A DNA stretch of 64,000 nt, from NCBI GenBank assembly GCA_025667525.1, contig CM046878.1, forward strand, positions 402,621,275-402,685,274, written 5' to 3'. Both the position numbers and the translations under genes were made by a program. Positions within the stretch are counted from its first letter, which is position 1; every line of letters starts with the position of its first letter. Positions 36,714 to 49,152 of the stretch are shown here, one piece after another. The DNA is from Glebionis coronaria (taxonomy: Eukaryota; Streptophyta; Magnoliopsida; Asterales; Asteraceae). The notes under the pieces were generated by a model that worked only from the letters and a program-made list of their open reading frames with translations, did not search any database and had not been told where the DNA came from.

Positions 36714-37009
36714 CGTTGACAAAGTTTTGGTGAAACGCTGATGGGACTTATTTTGACGTTGTCAAAATCTTGGAGCAACGTTGACAAAGTTTTAACGCTG
36801 ATAGATTTCAACGCTGATGTTAGCAAATTAAACGCTGACACGTTTAAACTTTAGACGCTGACAAGGTTTAACATAGACGCTGACAGGATTTTAGGTTGGC
36901 GCTGACGCTTGTTATTTGGGCGCTGACAGGAAGGGTTTCGACGCTGACAGGAATAAGTCAACGCTGATAGGTTGACAGTGTCGTCCGATATATGAGCTTC
37001 AACGCTGAT
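36714..37009 (+). repeat. Cluster of about 13 CGYTGAY motifs
   Basis: AACGCTGAC, GACGCTGACA, GGCGCTGAC, AACGTTGAC and similar, one about every 23 nt, separated by T- or A-rich spacers. The same core occurs in the LTRs as GGCGTTGACAAG. Confidence 0.7.
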
Positions 37010-37908
37010 ACGTATTGTCAGATATTGGACAATACATCTGACCAAGATATTGGACAGAAGAGATATTGGACAACACATGGATAGCTGCTGTTTGAGAAAA
37101 CTAGTACGTTTTAAGCACACAAAAAGAAGGTAAAAACACACAAAAGGTACATGGAATCTCTGTTTAATTCAGAATATCATTATGATATTTATGGCTCGGA
37201 TATTTTTAAATGGATTAATGATTTTAAAGCGAGTTAGCAATTATTCGTGGGAATTTGATGGATATTAGATTATGTAATCGGGGTAGCCTTGTGAAAGAGT
37301 TATTCGTCATCTAACTTTTACATATGAAGATATTGGTTCATTAAGACTTGTCATGAAGAAGTGTTAGCTTAAGGGGAAGAATTCTTATGGGAAGTTTGAT
37401 GTTTGAAGAAGATTTTCGCGAGTTTATGTTCTATCATATCTTAAAGTCATGGACTTCCAGCCACTGACTTTAAAGGTAACTTGTTTATGCTTACATGGTT
37501 ACTGATGAAGTGATACAAGGTCTAGGAATATGTGATTTTTCTTATGGTTCTCTATGCACATATTTGCTATCACTTGAAGGAGTTACATTATCGTGCTCAG
37601 TGTCTCACAAAGGATGAGGATTTTTGTATCAGCAACACACTTCATCACATCATCGTACAAGATATGGAATATAAGTTTGGGTTATTTTACTTCTACATCA
37701 AAGACTACTTTATTTATTTTTCTTCAGGATCATTACACAGAGCCTACATTTGGAGAATCTTCAACATTGCAACATTGTTTACTTCCTTGTTGATGTGACA
37801 AAAAGGGGAAGAAAATACATGCTACATTTGAGGGGAAGCAATTTGAAGATCATGTATAACTTACAAGAGATACACATAGAGTTTTGCCACTATCAACTAG
37901 GGGAAGAT

Positions 37909-38497
37909 TGTTGGGTCAAAAAGTTGATGTGGCAGAAAACTCAAAAATGAAGAAAACGTGAAGTATTTGTCTAGGCGTTGACAAGAGCATTCCAAGCGTT
38001 GACAAGAGTTATTTAGGCGTTGATGGAATCAAGCATTGTCAAGAGCAATCCAAGCATTGTCACATGCAATTCAAGCATTGACAAAACGTAGACAAAAGAA
38101 GCTAATGGAAGCTTCTATTTAGATAAACATGCAAAAGATATTTTGCATAAGTTTATTTAAATAGAAGATTTACTTGTTTATTCATTCTTATCTCTTGTAA
38201 ACCCTAATTCCTTACACTATAAAAGGAACCAAGGGTCATAGGTTTTATAACATATTATTCATTCACAATGTAAACCTAAAGTGTGTATCGCACTAGACGT
38301 GGGATTCAATGTATACACGTCTAGTGGATGTTTGTTATTAATATAATGAACATCCCAATTGTTTTAATTCTTGTCTTTTGTGCCTAAACACCTTGTCATG
38401 ATCATTGTTCTTTTCCGCTATGTTATCATATGAATGATGATCAAACCTAGATATATGGTTCATAACCATTGAGCCCAACGATCAATAGGACTCATCA
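37909..38497 (+). repeat. Non-autonomous element 3' LTR
   Basis: Same length as the 5' LTR with three substitutions. TATA at 38228-38234. Followed by GTCTA at 38498-38502. Confidence 0.9.
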
Positions 38498-38773
38498 GTC
38501 TAAACCTTGTAATATATATGACTCACGAAACGAACATCAAGTTTTTGGCGCCGCTGCCGGGGATTTATAATCTTGTTTTGTAACCAAAATTTCCGTAATC
38601 TTTGAAGAATTGGACCATTTCCTACCCAAACAAAACCAAAATTTTTTCAACAGTACAGAAAGTACGCCGCACAATCCAAAAGTACGTCGCAGTTCGGGTA
38701 GCGAACAAAAGTACGCCGCACAATCCAAAAAGTGCTACGCACATTTCTTCTATAAACCCAAAAACTTTGTTGG
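38498..38773 (+). other. Athila-2 LTR end, PBS (38546-38563) and leader
   Basis: LTR ends ACATCA at 38539. The PBS TGGCGCCGCTGCCGGGGA follows 6 nt later, the same tRNA-Asp type as the other Athila elements. The leader holds two copies of AAAGTACGCCGCACAATCCA (about 38659 and 38707) separated by a diverged third (AAAAGTACGTCGCAG). Confidence 0.8.
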
Positions 38774-41346
38774 ATGCACACCCGTTCATCCAAAACTCCA
38801 CTATTATCACCGTTGTTAGAACCTGAACGTACCCTTAACCGAAGGTTACGTAGACTTCACCTTCGTGTACCTTTCGATAGGAGGCACGTGCAACCTCAAC
38901 CTCGCGTAATCAACCAACCTTTCGACAACCTTTTTCAATTCCTATTTCTTACCAAACTCATCAACCGTTACGATCCTATGTCGGACACCGATGATGAACC
39001 AATATGGTCAGCCGATAGAGTTGTAGCACCAACTCCTGGATCCGCAATCGTTTTACCTGAAATTGCGAATGATTTTGAAATCAAAGGAAACCCACTTGAC
39101 ACTTGTCAAAAACCACCAATTTGATTGTTGAATAAAAACCGATCCTCACAAACGCATCCATGAATTTAGCGGAATATGCAAAATGTTTAACTATGGAGAA
39201 GGACAAGCCGAAGCCGTTCAACTCATGATGTTTCCATCATCCCTTACTGGAGAAGCCAAGTCATGGCTCGACGAACTTAATGAAGGAAACATTCGAACAT
39301 GGAAAGGTCTTAGAACCGCTTTCATTAGCCAATTCTTTCCTCCTGCCCTATTTGAAAAACTCCTCGGAGAAATCCGATTCTTTTCTCAACAAGATCGAGA
39401 AACTCTCACTGACGCATGGTTAAGAATGAATGAATTACTCAGAACTGCCATGGTCATGGACTAAAAAAGGAAGGAATAATCAATATTTACTATCATGGTC
39501 TTGAAGATGCTACCCAAGATGCAATGAACGCCGCAGCAGGCGGTATTTTCCTTTACAAAAACCCTAACCAAGCCTACCAATTGTTACATGAGAAAGTCTT
39601 ACTTGAGCTTGATTGGTATCACAAAAACAAAAACCCACGAAAAACCGTAGCTTTTGCCAAAAAAAGCAACAACCCAACCGACACTAAAAAAATTATGGCT
39701 CGTATGGACGCCATGTCTCTCAAAATAGACACTAAATATAAAGAGATGAAAAACAAAAGTCGTGAAACTTGCAAACACTGGGGAGGAAACCATCCTTCTA
39801 GTGAATGTGATGACGATGACACACCTATGACAAAGGAAGAAGAAGCCAATTTCATGAACACCTTTCGTCGAATTAGATTTTATAACGATTATCATAATCG
39901 TGACCGCGATAATTGGAGATCTAACGATAAACCAAGTTACGATCGAGGCAAAAAGAAACCCAACCAAACCAAAGACAAAACCAACCTCGAAACCAAGCTC
40001 GACAATTTTATTGAATCTCAAAGAAAAACCAATCTTTTCGTGTGAGATACATTCACTTACCTCAAAACAAAGTTCGAGACTTCAAACAAAAACCAACAAG
40101 CTTCAATTCAAAACCTTGAAGCTAAGTTTGATCGTTTTGCCGATAAACAATCGAATCGCGCTTCTAGTTTTTTACCAAGCAACACCAACCCAAACCCCAA
40201 AAGCAACAACAAATAACAACCACCACAAGCTCGTAATGAACATGGGAATGCCGTATTCACGCGGAGTGGTTTATCTTACGAATCACCTACCAAACCTACC
40301 CAAGACACACCAATCGAAAACCCACTCGATAGTGACAATGAGGATGAAGCCCAACCAACCAAAACCAAACCCATTGAAAACTCAAACCCAACACCAAAAC
40401 CATATAAACCAAAAGTACCATTCCCCCAACGCTTACGCAAGCAAAAGATGCAAGCTAAGTATGGTAAATTCCTCGACTTAATCCAAGAAGTTCGAACTAA
40501 CATGCCTTTAGTCGATGTTCTGGCTGGAATGCCAAACTATGGCAAATTTCTCAAAGAACTTATCAAAAGCAAACATAAGTTTGAAAATGTATCTTCAGCT
40601 TTTCTAAATGATGAATGTTCTGCCATTATCCAAAACAATATACCACCAAAACTTGGAGATCCTGGAAGTTTTCTAATTCCATGTACTTTCCATCACACAT
40701 ACTCTTGTAAAGCCTTGGCCGATCTTGGCGCTAGTATCAACCTCATGCCATACTCCTTGTATGCTAAACTCTCAAAAGACGTTCTCAAACCCACAAAAAT
40801 GAGTGTTCGCCTCGCGGACCGTTCTTTTCAATACCCAATGGGAATAGCCGAAAACATGCTCGTTGAAGTTGGAAAATTCATTTTTCCTGTCGACTTTGTA
40901 ATCCTAGAAATGGAAGAAGATAGCATGATACCACTTATCCTTGGTAGACCTTTCTTGCATACAGCTAACGCTATGATTCGTGTAAAACAAAACAACTCAA
41001 CCTTGGAGTTGGAGAAGATAGAATTTCCTTTTCTATCGATGAAGCAATGAAACACTCTTATTCTAATGACGATACTTGCTCTAGTATTGATGTCATTGAC
41101 GAAGTCGTTGAACCCGATTTCGACGCTCTTCTTGATGAAGGAAGCGAAATTTTATATTCTATCGAAGGAACCATCCTCGAAGAAGAACTTTTTGCTGAAT
41201 TTGACGCCTTTATAGCCGTTAATACTGACGAACCTATAAAAACACCTGAAGAAGAAAAAGAAACACCATTTGAAACCATAACTTTCGAGACCGATTTAAA
41301 AGTTAAGAAATCTATGGAAGAGCCCCTACAGATTTAGAACTTAAAC
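38774..41346 (+). pseudogene. gag: Athila-2 gag and protease, decayed and interrupted
   Basis: Gag capsid motifs lie in 39183-39464 (EAKSWLDELNEG, FISQFFPPALFEKLLGEI), continuing at 39524-40045 with NAAAGG, a damaged knuckle (CKHWGGNHPSSEC) and an N/K-rich tail. Stops and frameshifts occur near 39121, 39462 and 40043, and between 40045 and 40448. Protease (40448-41050) has [12 protein letters not shown] and LILGRPFL. An acidic, E-rich linker follows to 41337, where the Tat element enters after TAAAC. The knuckle and the absence of the long NGQ-rich tract distinguish it from Athila-1 and -3. Confidence 0.85.
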
Positions 41347-41919
41347 TGATGACGTATAGTCCCCAAACCGGGTCATGGGCCCGGCTCACGGGTACTACCC
41401 GTATCCGGCCCATCACAGATGGGTGGATAAATGTCATTCAGGCTTATGGGCTTGAGTGAACAGTGCCCGCACATGTGTGCGGCCCATGGCCCAAGGCGGC
41501 CGACATAAGATCAGACAGAATAATATTCTGTCTAGGTATATCTTAATCCTAATACGAAGAGATATTCATTACCAGAATTAGAAGATAACAATCATTCTAA
41601 TTCTGGTGCTTATCTCTTCCTTGGGGCCGAAGGATCAGTGAAAGCCCACTGGGGTTTCACTGCCTATAAAAGGAACCCCCAAGGGTTCCACAAAGGTATT
41701 ACGACTTATACTCTAAACTCACATATAACCTTAAACCGATTACTTACTCTCACGCCGGAGTCTAATCGTGGGAAACCTTCACACGGTAAGCTTAACGCGT
41801 GTTGTTTAGTGTGCAGGATCCCAACCAGACGATTCACTTGGTGCAAGAGCCGGAGCCCAGCCAACCCGAATTAAGCCTAATTCGGGTCTAGCAAGGATCA
41901 ACCAACTTTTGCATCAACA
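41347..41919 (+). repeat. Tat 5' LTR
   Basis: Starts TGATGACGTATAG, whose TGACGT core is a bZIP-type site, and ends CATCAACA. TATA at 41665-41671 within CTATAAAAGGAACC. The ORF at 41638-41874 is purely LTR sequence, repeated at 51977-52213. Confidence 0.92.
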
Positions 41920-41982
41920 AGTTGGCGCCATCCGTGGGACCAGTAACACTAAGCTAGAACAAAACCTCATCTCAAATCTCCA
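41920..41982 (+). other. Tat leader with PBS at 41923
   Basis: TGGCGCCATCCGTGGGACC starts 3 nt after the LTR. The first seven bases suit tRNA-Asp or tRNA-Lys ends; overall agreement looks best with tRNA-Lys, but I cannot settle it without a tRNA set. The leader before the gag ATG is only about 40 nt. Confidence 0.75.
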
Positions 41983-44900
41983 ATGACGAAGGGACATCCG
42001 CCAACTAACCCCAGGAATGTGAATCCTGGGAACCGGAAGTCCCAAGGGGAAGGGATTCTCATCCCCAACCAGTCACCTAACCGCCTCGCAGGCGGGCTGG
42101 GTAACCGTAGCGGTTTTCAACCTGCGGGGGTGACGAGCACGATCTCGGTGACACCCCCGCCTACTTCAACCCTGGACAACCCTGATCCAGGGAGTGCGCC
42201 AGACCCTCCCAACAAGGAACTACGCAGACCTTCGACGGAGGAAGAAGTGGAAGCCCTACCACTCAGTGAGGATGATCTTACTCGAGTTCTCACTCAGAAT
42301 TTTGAAAGGATCGTCCCAGGGATCGCATCAAGATTGAGTCTGGGGAGGAACCTCCAAGCCAGACTCAACTTTGGCGATAGTGGACCATCCACCCCTTCCC
42401 AAAACCGGAGAAAAAGGAGGACTCGGCCTCAGGAGCAGGGAACCTTTGAGGAAAACCCTCAACCCCGGAATGTGTTTGAGCGCATAGGAGATCGCCTTAT
42501 GCAAGAATTAACGCAGTCTCAAGATGGAGAAAGGTCGGATGGCTCACCCGAGCGGCCAGATCGAGAGCTGACCAGAACCACACGCCGCCCAAGTGTGTGG
42601 GATAGAATGAACACAGGGAGAAAGGCTCCTGGTTCGTCTCAGAAAAGTGGTCCCTATTCAAAAGGCGGGGCACCACCGCCGTCCCCAGATCCATCTGGGG
42701 AGGACTCAGATGACCATCCACCCAAGCGCCGCCGGCCTAGGCGCACGCCTCCACCACCAAACAATGAGGAGTATTATGGTGGCCCTTACTATCGGGATAC
42801 GGAAGCAGAGGACCTCTCGCGTCCATGGTGTGAACCATGGGATGATCCTAGGCTCACACGGCCATGGGCGGATCCCAGGGAAGATCCGTTCACCCTCCGC
42901 ATACGGAACTATTCTGAGGACACCAAACGTCGCATGCCGGCGTGCATCAAGACTTATGATGGGTCCGGTGATCCTGTGGATCACCTCAAAATATTCGACA
43001 CTCAGGCCAAAATTGAGCGATGGCCCATGCCTATATGGTGCCAAATGTTCAATTCGACCTTGATTGGAAACACCCGTGACTGGTTCGAGGCGCTCCCCCC
43101 ACGGAGCATTGATAGTTTCACGGAACTACGCACTGCGTTCGAGAACAATTATACTCAAAGGAAGAAGTATAATAGGGATCCGGTCTCATTGGCAACCGTT
43201 AAGCAACGGCCGGGGGAGTCCACAGAAGCCTTCACTGAGCGCTTCAATGATGAGTGCACACGCACAAGAACCATGCCAGAGCTCCTGAAAATCTCCGACT
43301 ACATGCACGCCATAACAGACAGAGAACTGATCAGGCGTCTCAACGACAAGCGCCCAGAGAGATATGATGACCTCATGGAAAGGGTCAGAAATTTCATAGA
43401 GGGAGAAAAAGCTGTTGCCGCGGCCTACCCGTCCCGCGGAAATGGGTACCGGTCAAATGACCAGTCCCGGAGACAGTCGGGCGGTCAAGGCAACCAGAAC
43501 AATAAGGGTTCAGACTATAAGAGCCAAAGCAAAGGCGGACGGTCGGACGACAAGTTCACCCCCCTAAAGATGTCCTACCGGGAGATCTTGTTGACTGAAG
43601 GGGCGAACTTTCCAAGGCCTCCCCCAATGACCACTCCCCCGGAACGTCGACAAGGAAGTCGCTTCTGCGAGTTCCATAATGACAAAGGACACGGCACGGA
43701 GGAGTGTATCCAGCTCAAGAAGCATATTGAGTCGCTAATCAAATCAGGCAAACTCAAGCACCTAGTTAAGGATTGGAAAGATGGAAAAGACAACAACAAG
43801 AAGTATGACAAGAAGGATCCCCAAAAGGACAAGCCTTCTACCATATACATGATCCAATCTAGACAGCGCCGCACGAGACAAAAAATTGGCCAAAAATTTT
43901 CACGCGGCAGGGAAATATCATTCCCTCCCATCACGGCAAGCGATGTGATTGATGCGCCTCTCACTATTGAGATAAGCATTGGAACACACAATGTTCGTCG
44001 CATGTATGTGGATGGAGGGTCGTCAGCAGAGGTACTGTATGAACACTGCTTTGTGCAGTTATGTCCAGAAATAAGAAGCCAATTAGTACCGGCCACGTCG
44101 CCGCTTACTGGCTTTAGTGGATACACCATCTGGCCGATAGGGCATTTGCGTTTGCTTGTCACCATTGGGAATGAGGAACATTCCACTACGACGTGGATGA
44201 ACTTCATGGTGATACGTTCACACTCTCCCTATAATGGAATCATAGGCAGACCAGGCATTTTGGCTATCCGGGCAGTACCCTCTACGGCACACGGAATGAT
44301 CAAATTCCCCGTTGAGGGGGGAATCGTTACTATTTACAACACAGTCGTACCAACATCCGAGTGTCACACCGTGACAACACCGACCCCACCTGTCCCACCC
44401 AAGGATGGGGCACCACCACCCAATTGGAAGGTGGCCATTCACCCTGACTATCCGGAACAGGAGGTATCCATAGGAGGGGCGCTCTCGGATAGCGGTAAAA
44501 GGGCCATCTGCTCTCTTTTAAGTGCAAACCTGGACATATTCGCATGGGAGCCAAAACATATGACGGGTGTGCCACGTGCGATAGCAGAGCATAAGCTCCA
44601 GATCCGCCAAGGGTACCAACCCATCAAGCAAAAGAAGCGCGGCCAGGCGCCCGAGCGCAGCCAAGTTATACTGGAGGAAGTGCGTAAGCTAGTGGACGCA
44701 GGCATCATGCGCGAGGTATACTACCACGAGTGGTTATCTAATCCGGTCATGGTCAAGAAACATGACGGAAGTTGGCGCATGTGTGTGGATTTCACGGATC
44801 TGAACAAGGCCTGCCCACAGGACTGTTACCCATTACCAGAAATCGACTGGAAGGTGGAGTCCTTGTGTGGATATCCTTTCAAATGCTTCTTGGATGCATA

Positions 44901-47642
44901 TAAAGGGTATCACCAAATCCAGATGGCGGAGGAAGATGCAGAAAAAACGGCGTTCCACACGAGCCAGGGCGTATATTGCTATACGAAAATGCCGTTTGGA
45001 TTGAAGAACGCCGGCGCTACGTATCAGCGGTTGGTGGACAAAGCTTTCGAATCACAAATAGGACGCAACTTGGAAGTATATGTTGATGATTTGGTGATAA
45101 AAAGCCACACGGAGGAGGCACTTCTCCGGGATGTCTAGGAGACATTCGACACGCTGAGAAGGATTAACATGAAGTTAAATCCAAAGAAATGTACGTTTGG
45201 TGCAACAGAAGGAATGTTCCTGGGATATTTGATTGACCCAAACGGAATCAAACCTTGTCCAGAGAAGACGGACGCAGTGATACGGCTACCGTCCCCGCAG
45301 ACACGGAAGGATGTGCAGTCCCTGAATGGGAAGTTAGCCGGGCTGAATAGATTCCTATCTAAATCTGCAGAAAAGTCATTACCCCTATTTAAGACACTCA
45401 AGAAGTGTATTAGAAAGGGAGACTTCCGTTGGACGAAGGAAGCTGAGGAAGCTTTTTGTCAACTCAAGCAGCACCTCGCATCTCTACCCATGCTAGTAGC
45501 TCCCCGGCCAAAGGAGGAACTCGTTATGTATCTCTCAGCTACTCATGGCGCAATAAGCGCGGTACTGATGACGGATAGAGATACAATACAAACTCCGGTC
45601 TACTTTATAAGTAGAACACTACAAGGGGCGGAGCTGAATTATTCCTCCATGGAAAAATTGGTGTTAGCACTAGTATTTGCTACAAAGCGGTTACGCCGGT
45701 ACTTTTAGGCGCACCCAATTGTGGTGATTACGGATCAGCCAATCAAGCAGGTTATCTCTAGGCCAGACGTGGCAGGGAGGCTGGAGAAATGGAGCATCCT
45801 ATTGGGGGGCACAATATATCTTATAGACCGAGGACGGCGGTTAAAGGCCAGATCCTGGCAGATTTCCTGATTGAGAAGCCGGATGAGGAAGAACCGATCA
45901 TTAAGCAAGACGAGGTCCCAGCAGAACCTTGGGTGCTATTCACGGACGGATCCTCATGCACAGACGGGTCCGGGGCAGGTCTCATCCTCACAAATCCAGA
46001 AGGAATGGAATTCACATACGCCCTCCGTTTTGAGTTCACGGCCACCAATAACGAAGCGAAATATGAAGCATTAATTGCGGGTTTAAAAATCGCCGCTAGA
46101 ATGGGAGTCCGCAACCTTGAGGCCTACGTGGACTCACGGCTTGTCGCGAACCATATTCTAGGTGGGTATGTGGCTAAGGAGGACAACATGGTCAGGTATT
46201 TGGAAAAAGTTAAGTCGTTAATCACAACTTTTAGTAAGTTTTCCATCAAGCAGGTGCCAAGGGGCGAGAATAAGAAAGCGGACGCTCTCGGCAAGATCGC
46301 ATCCACGAGCTTCGCCCACTTGTCTAAACAGGTTTTGGTGGAAATACTCAAGGAGAAATCTATCACGGAAGGGGAAGTGGCCGCTATAGTTGAGGAGGAG
46401 GGACCTACGTGGATGACCCCAATCATCAATTATTTGACTAATGAAACCCTTCCAGACGAGGAAAAAGCAGCAAGGCGCGTTAAAAGGAAGTCACAACATT
46501 TCGAACTCCGAGAAGGCATCCTTTACAAACGCTCTTTCTTGCAGCCGTGGCTGCGGTGTGTTGGACCACGCCAGGCGCCTTACGTCATCAGTGACATACA
46601 CGAGGGGTTGTGCGGCATGCATGCAGGCCCACGATCCGTGGTAGCCCGAGCCTTACGAACAGGATACTATTGGCCCACTATGCACAGAGACGCGCGCGAC
46701 ATTATTCGCAGGTGTAATGATTGCCAAGTGCATAGGCCAGTACCGCGACCCCCGTAGCAGGAGCTTACACCTATCACGTCCCCATGGCCATTTTACAAGT
46801 GGGGAATTGACATTGCAGGACCATTTCCTGTAGCTGCGGGAGGGGTTAAATTCTTGATTGTTGCAATGGACTACTTCACACGATGGATAGAAGCCAAGGC
46901 AGTCAAGTCTATCACAGGTAAGCAGGTCAAGAAGTTTGTGTGGGAACACATCGTATGCCGTTTCGGTCTACCAGGAGAAATTATATCGGACAACGGCAAG
47001 CAGTTCACGGACAACCCATTCAAAGACTGGTGTGCATCATTGAACATCAAACGGCGCTTCGCATCTGTTAAGCATCCACAAACGAACGGCCTTGTCGAAC
47101 GAGCAAATAGGAGCTTGGGGAATGGAATCAAGGCGCGGTTGGATGAACGACAGGGCAAATGGGTCGATGAGTTGTCACACGTGCTATGGGCACATAAAAC
47201 CATGATAAAAACAGCCAACGGAGATACTCCGTTTGCATTGGCTTACGGCACTGAAGCCGTTATACCAGCAGAAATAGGGATGCCTACCATCCGCACGGCG
47301 GAGGTTAATGTTGTCACAAATGATGAACAACTGAGAATCAACCTGGATCTGTTGGAAGAGAAAAGGGAAATAGCAGCCATCAATGAGGCTAAGTCCAAGG
47401 CTAAGATGAAGGCTTATTATGACGCCAAGGTCAAGGGTGTTTCTTTTCGACCAGGAGACTACGTCTATCGCGCTAATGAAGCGAGTCGAGTGGAGAATAC
47501 AGGAAAACTGGGCCCTAAATGGGAAGGACCGTATGAAGTCACTGAAACCTTGGGACGAGGCGCGTACAAGTTACGCGACATGGACGGTCGCGACCTAGAG
47601 CGCACATGGAACATCTCCAATCTCAAAAGGTGCTATCTTTGA
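41983..47642 (+). pseudogene. gag-pol: Tat gag-protease-RT-RNase H-RNase H-integrase, three stops
   Basis: First ORF is 1051 codons: P/R-rich N-terminus, capsid from about residue 317 (CIKTYDGSGDP), CX2HX4HX4C knuckle (CEFHNDKGHGTEEC, about 560), protease YVDGGSS (about 674), RT with CVDFTDLNKACP (about 932) and YVDDLV (about 1032). After a TAG at 45136 come the RT thumb, a degenerate RNase H (SATHGAISAVL), TAG at 45706, a second RNase H (LFTDGSSCTDGSGAGL), the HHCC zinc region, TAG at 46755, then integrase with DIAGPF, ISDNGKQF and NGLVERANR, ending at 47642. All blocks stay in frame, so only these three nonsense changes inactivate it. Each sits where glutamine is expected. Confidence 0.93.
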
Positions 47643-48322
47643 AAGCTACGGCTTCCGCATGGGTACTTCGCTACAGGCGGTCTTAATAAAGAACCATGCG
47701 GGTTATTTTTTTTGTTTGTTTCTCTTATGTTTGTTTAAATTTCCCTTCTTGTTTTCTAGGACTTGTCGTCATTATTCAAACAAAAGTGTAAATGTTCTAA
47801 TAAAATGCCGTGGTGCCTAGCTAGCTCCACGGCCTGTTTCGTGCAAATCATTTTCCTTTCTTTGTTAGATTCTTTGTTAGCCGTATGAATTTTACTTGTA
47901 TTATAATATGCCATGTTTCATTCGTATGCATTCTCTCAAATTACCGTACATGTACTATACGCCCCCAGGTGGGGTAAGAGGATTACGTGAACCTACTAAT
48001 TCAACTTGCCGCGTAAGAGGGATGCAACCCCAGCCGCACGGATCATGTATCCTTACTAGACACCTTACTCACAAGACGTTGGGGTAAGCTTCATATGCTA
48101 TAGCTATACGGTGCTCCGCATAGTAAAGACGCACGTCGCATGTCTAGTAAATTAGACTTGTATGTAAGACGTGATACGTCACGCGGCATTGGAGTGCAAT
48201 GAGATACACAAGTTTCAAAATTAACAATCAACAAAATGGCCGTGGTTGTCACGGACTTCTAAAATAAAAGGACAAGTTATTACATATATGTCTTAGCCGT
48301 GTACATACACGGACGAATATAA
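47643..48322 (+). other. Tat spacer between integrase and the antisense gene
   Basis: About 680 nt with no ORF. GCCGTGG at about 47807 and CCACGGC at about 47827 form a 7-bp hairpin. Poly(T) and AATAAA-like sequences near 47700-47810 could serve sense or antisense 3' ends. Confidence 0.5.
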
Positions 48323-49055
48323 TCACAAATGTTTACAAACATATAAGTTACAAGGGGGGAGGAATTCTTCTAGATCCTTCTTCCCTTCCTCAATTAAAGC
48401 ACGAAGGGCCTCCCCGCGAGCATCTTTCCCGTCCTGAACTTTGATTGCAAGAGCGTCTAAAGCTTCACCAAGCGGCTTCTCACCTGACATGGCTTTGGAT
48501 ACGAAGTCATAGGTAGCCAGCGTCAAGGGGATTGGGTCAACACTCAGCCGGGACATTATTGTTTCATTGGGAGCGTCTTTCAGGGCTTCAAGCTCGTCCA
48601 GAAGGGGGTGTTGAAGGTCTGCCAAGGCGTCCATGGACGCAGTCATCTTGCCCGCTGCGGAGGGATTGTGATACGGATGCTGGGTGATATCCTCACCTTT
48701 TGTGATCATCTCCGCAGCTTGGACCATGCCTTCATGCCTACCACGGTCGATCCCGTCAGATACAACCCCAGCAAAGGCCTGCAATAGATGTGGAGCGTTA
48801 AGGGCCCCGCTTACGGCAAGCCGCAGTCCTTGCCCGATAATCCACCTACGACCGGCCGTCGCGGTCAGTAGGGGGGAGGTATACTCTCTCCGCGCAGCTA
48901 ACGACCACCTTGCTCAACTCTTCATCAGCAGCGACAACTTGATTTTCAAGGTTGTTTTGAGCCTGTTTCAATTCCTCCTTCAGTGCGTCGCGCTCCTGAG
49001 CAATGCTGAATGATTGCACGGTCACCGCCTTAGTAGCAGCCTCAGCCGCTGACAC

Positions 49056-49152
49056 CTGCGTATGAAATTTGGAGTTAGTACACGAATATATATCTTTGGG
49101 CTACATACACACAAGGAGTAGGAATGTATGAACAACATGTTTGAAAGATTAC
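49056..49152 (-). other. Intron 3 of the antisense gene (97 nt)
   Basis: Minus strand: GAGAAG|GTAATC to ACGCAG|GTGTCAG. Phase 0 on both sides; it joins two A/E/K-rich coiled-coil segments. Confidence 0.65.

Larger units (their letters stand above)
35778..37908 (+). other. Internal region of the non-autonomous element, noncoding
   Basis: Contains the PBS (35780-35792), a degenerate tandem repeat (36287-36690), a CGYTGAY motif cluster (36714-37009) and the polypurine tract (37897-37908). ORFs of 60-110 codons (36201-36509, 36404-36733, 37532-37798) show no domain or repeat-independent composition and are not called. Confidence 0.75.
35189..38497 (+). mobile_element. Young non-autonomous LTR element (3309 bp), duplication GTCTA
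   Basis: LTRs at 35189-35777 and 37909-38497, both 589 bp, start TGTTGGGTC and end CATCA. By eye they differ at only three sites, all A versus G. A tRNA-iMet PBS (TGGTATCAGAGCC) begins at 35780, a polypurine tract AGGGGAAGA lies just before 37909, and GTCTA flanks both sides. The internal 2.1 kb has no gag, protease, RT or integrase signature, so enzymes must come from another element. Size and content fit a small LARD or large TRIM. The PBS suits either a Copia or a chromovirus helper. Confidence 0.9.

Noticed and set aside
36201..36733. Two 102-109-codon ORFs in the non-autonomous element
   Set aside because: They overlap in different frames across a tandem repeat, with no domain or start context.
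41638..41874. Repeated 78-codon ORF, also at 51977-52213
   Set aside because: It lies wholly inside the Tat LTR, so duplication is simply the LTR pair. It has no domain.
48684..49013. 109-codon plus-strand ORF
   Set aside because: It is the shadow of the antisense gene's last exon.
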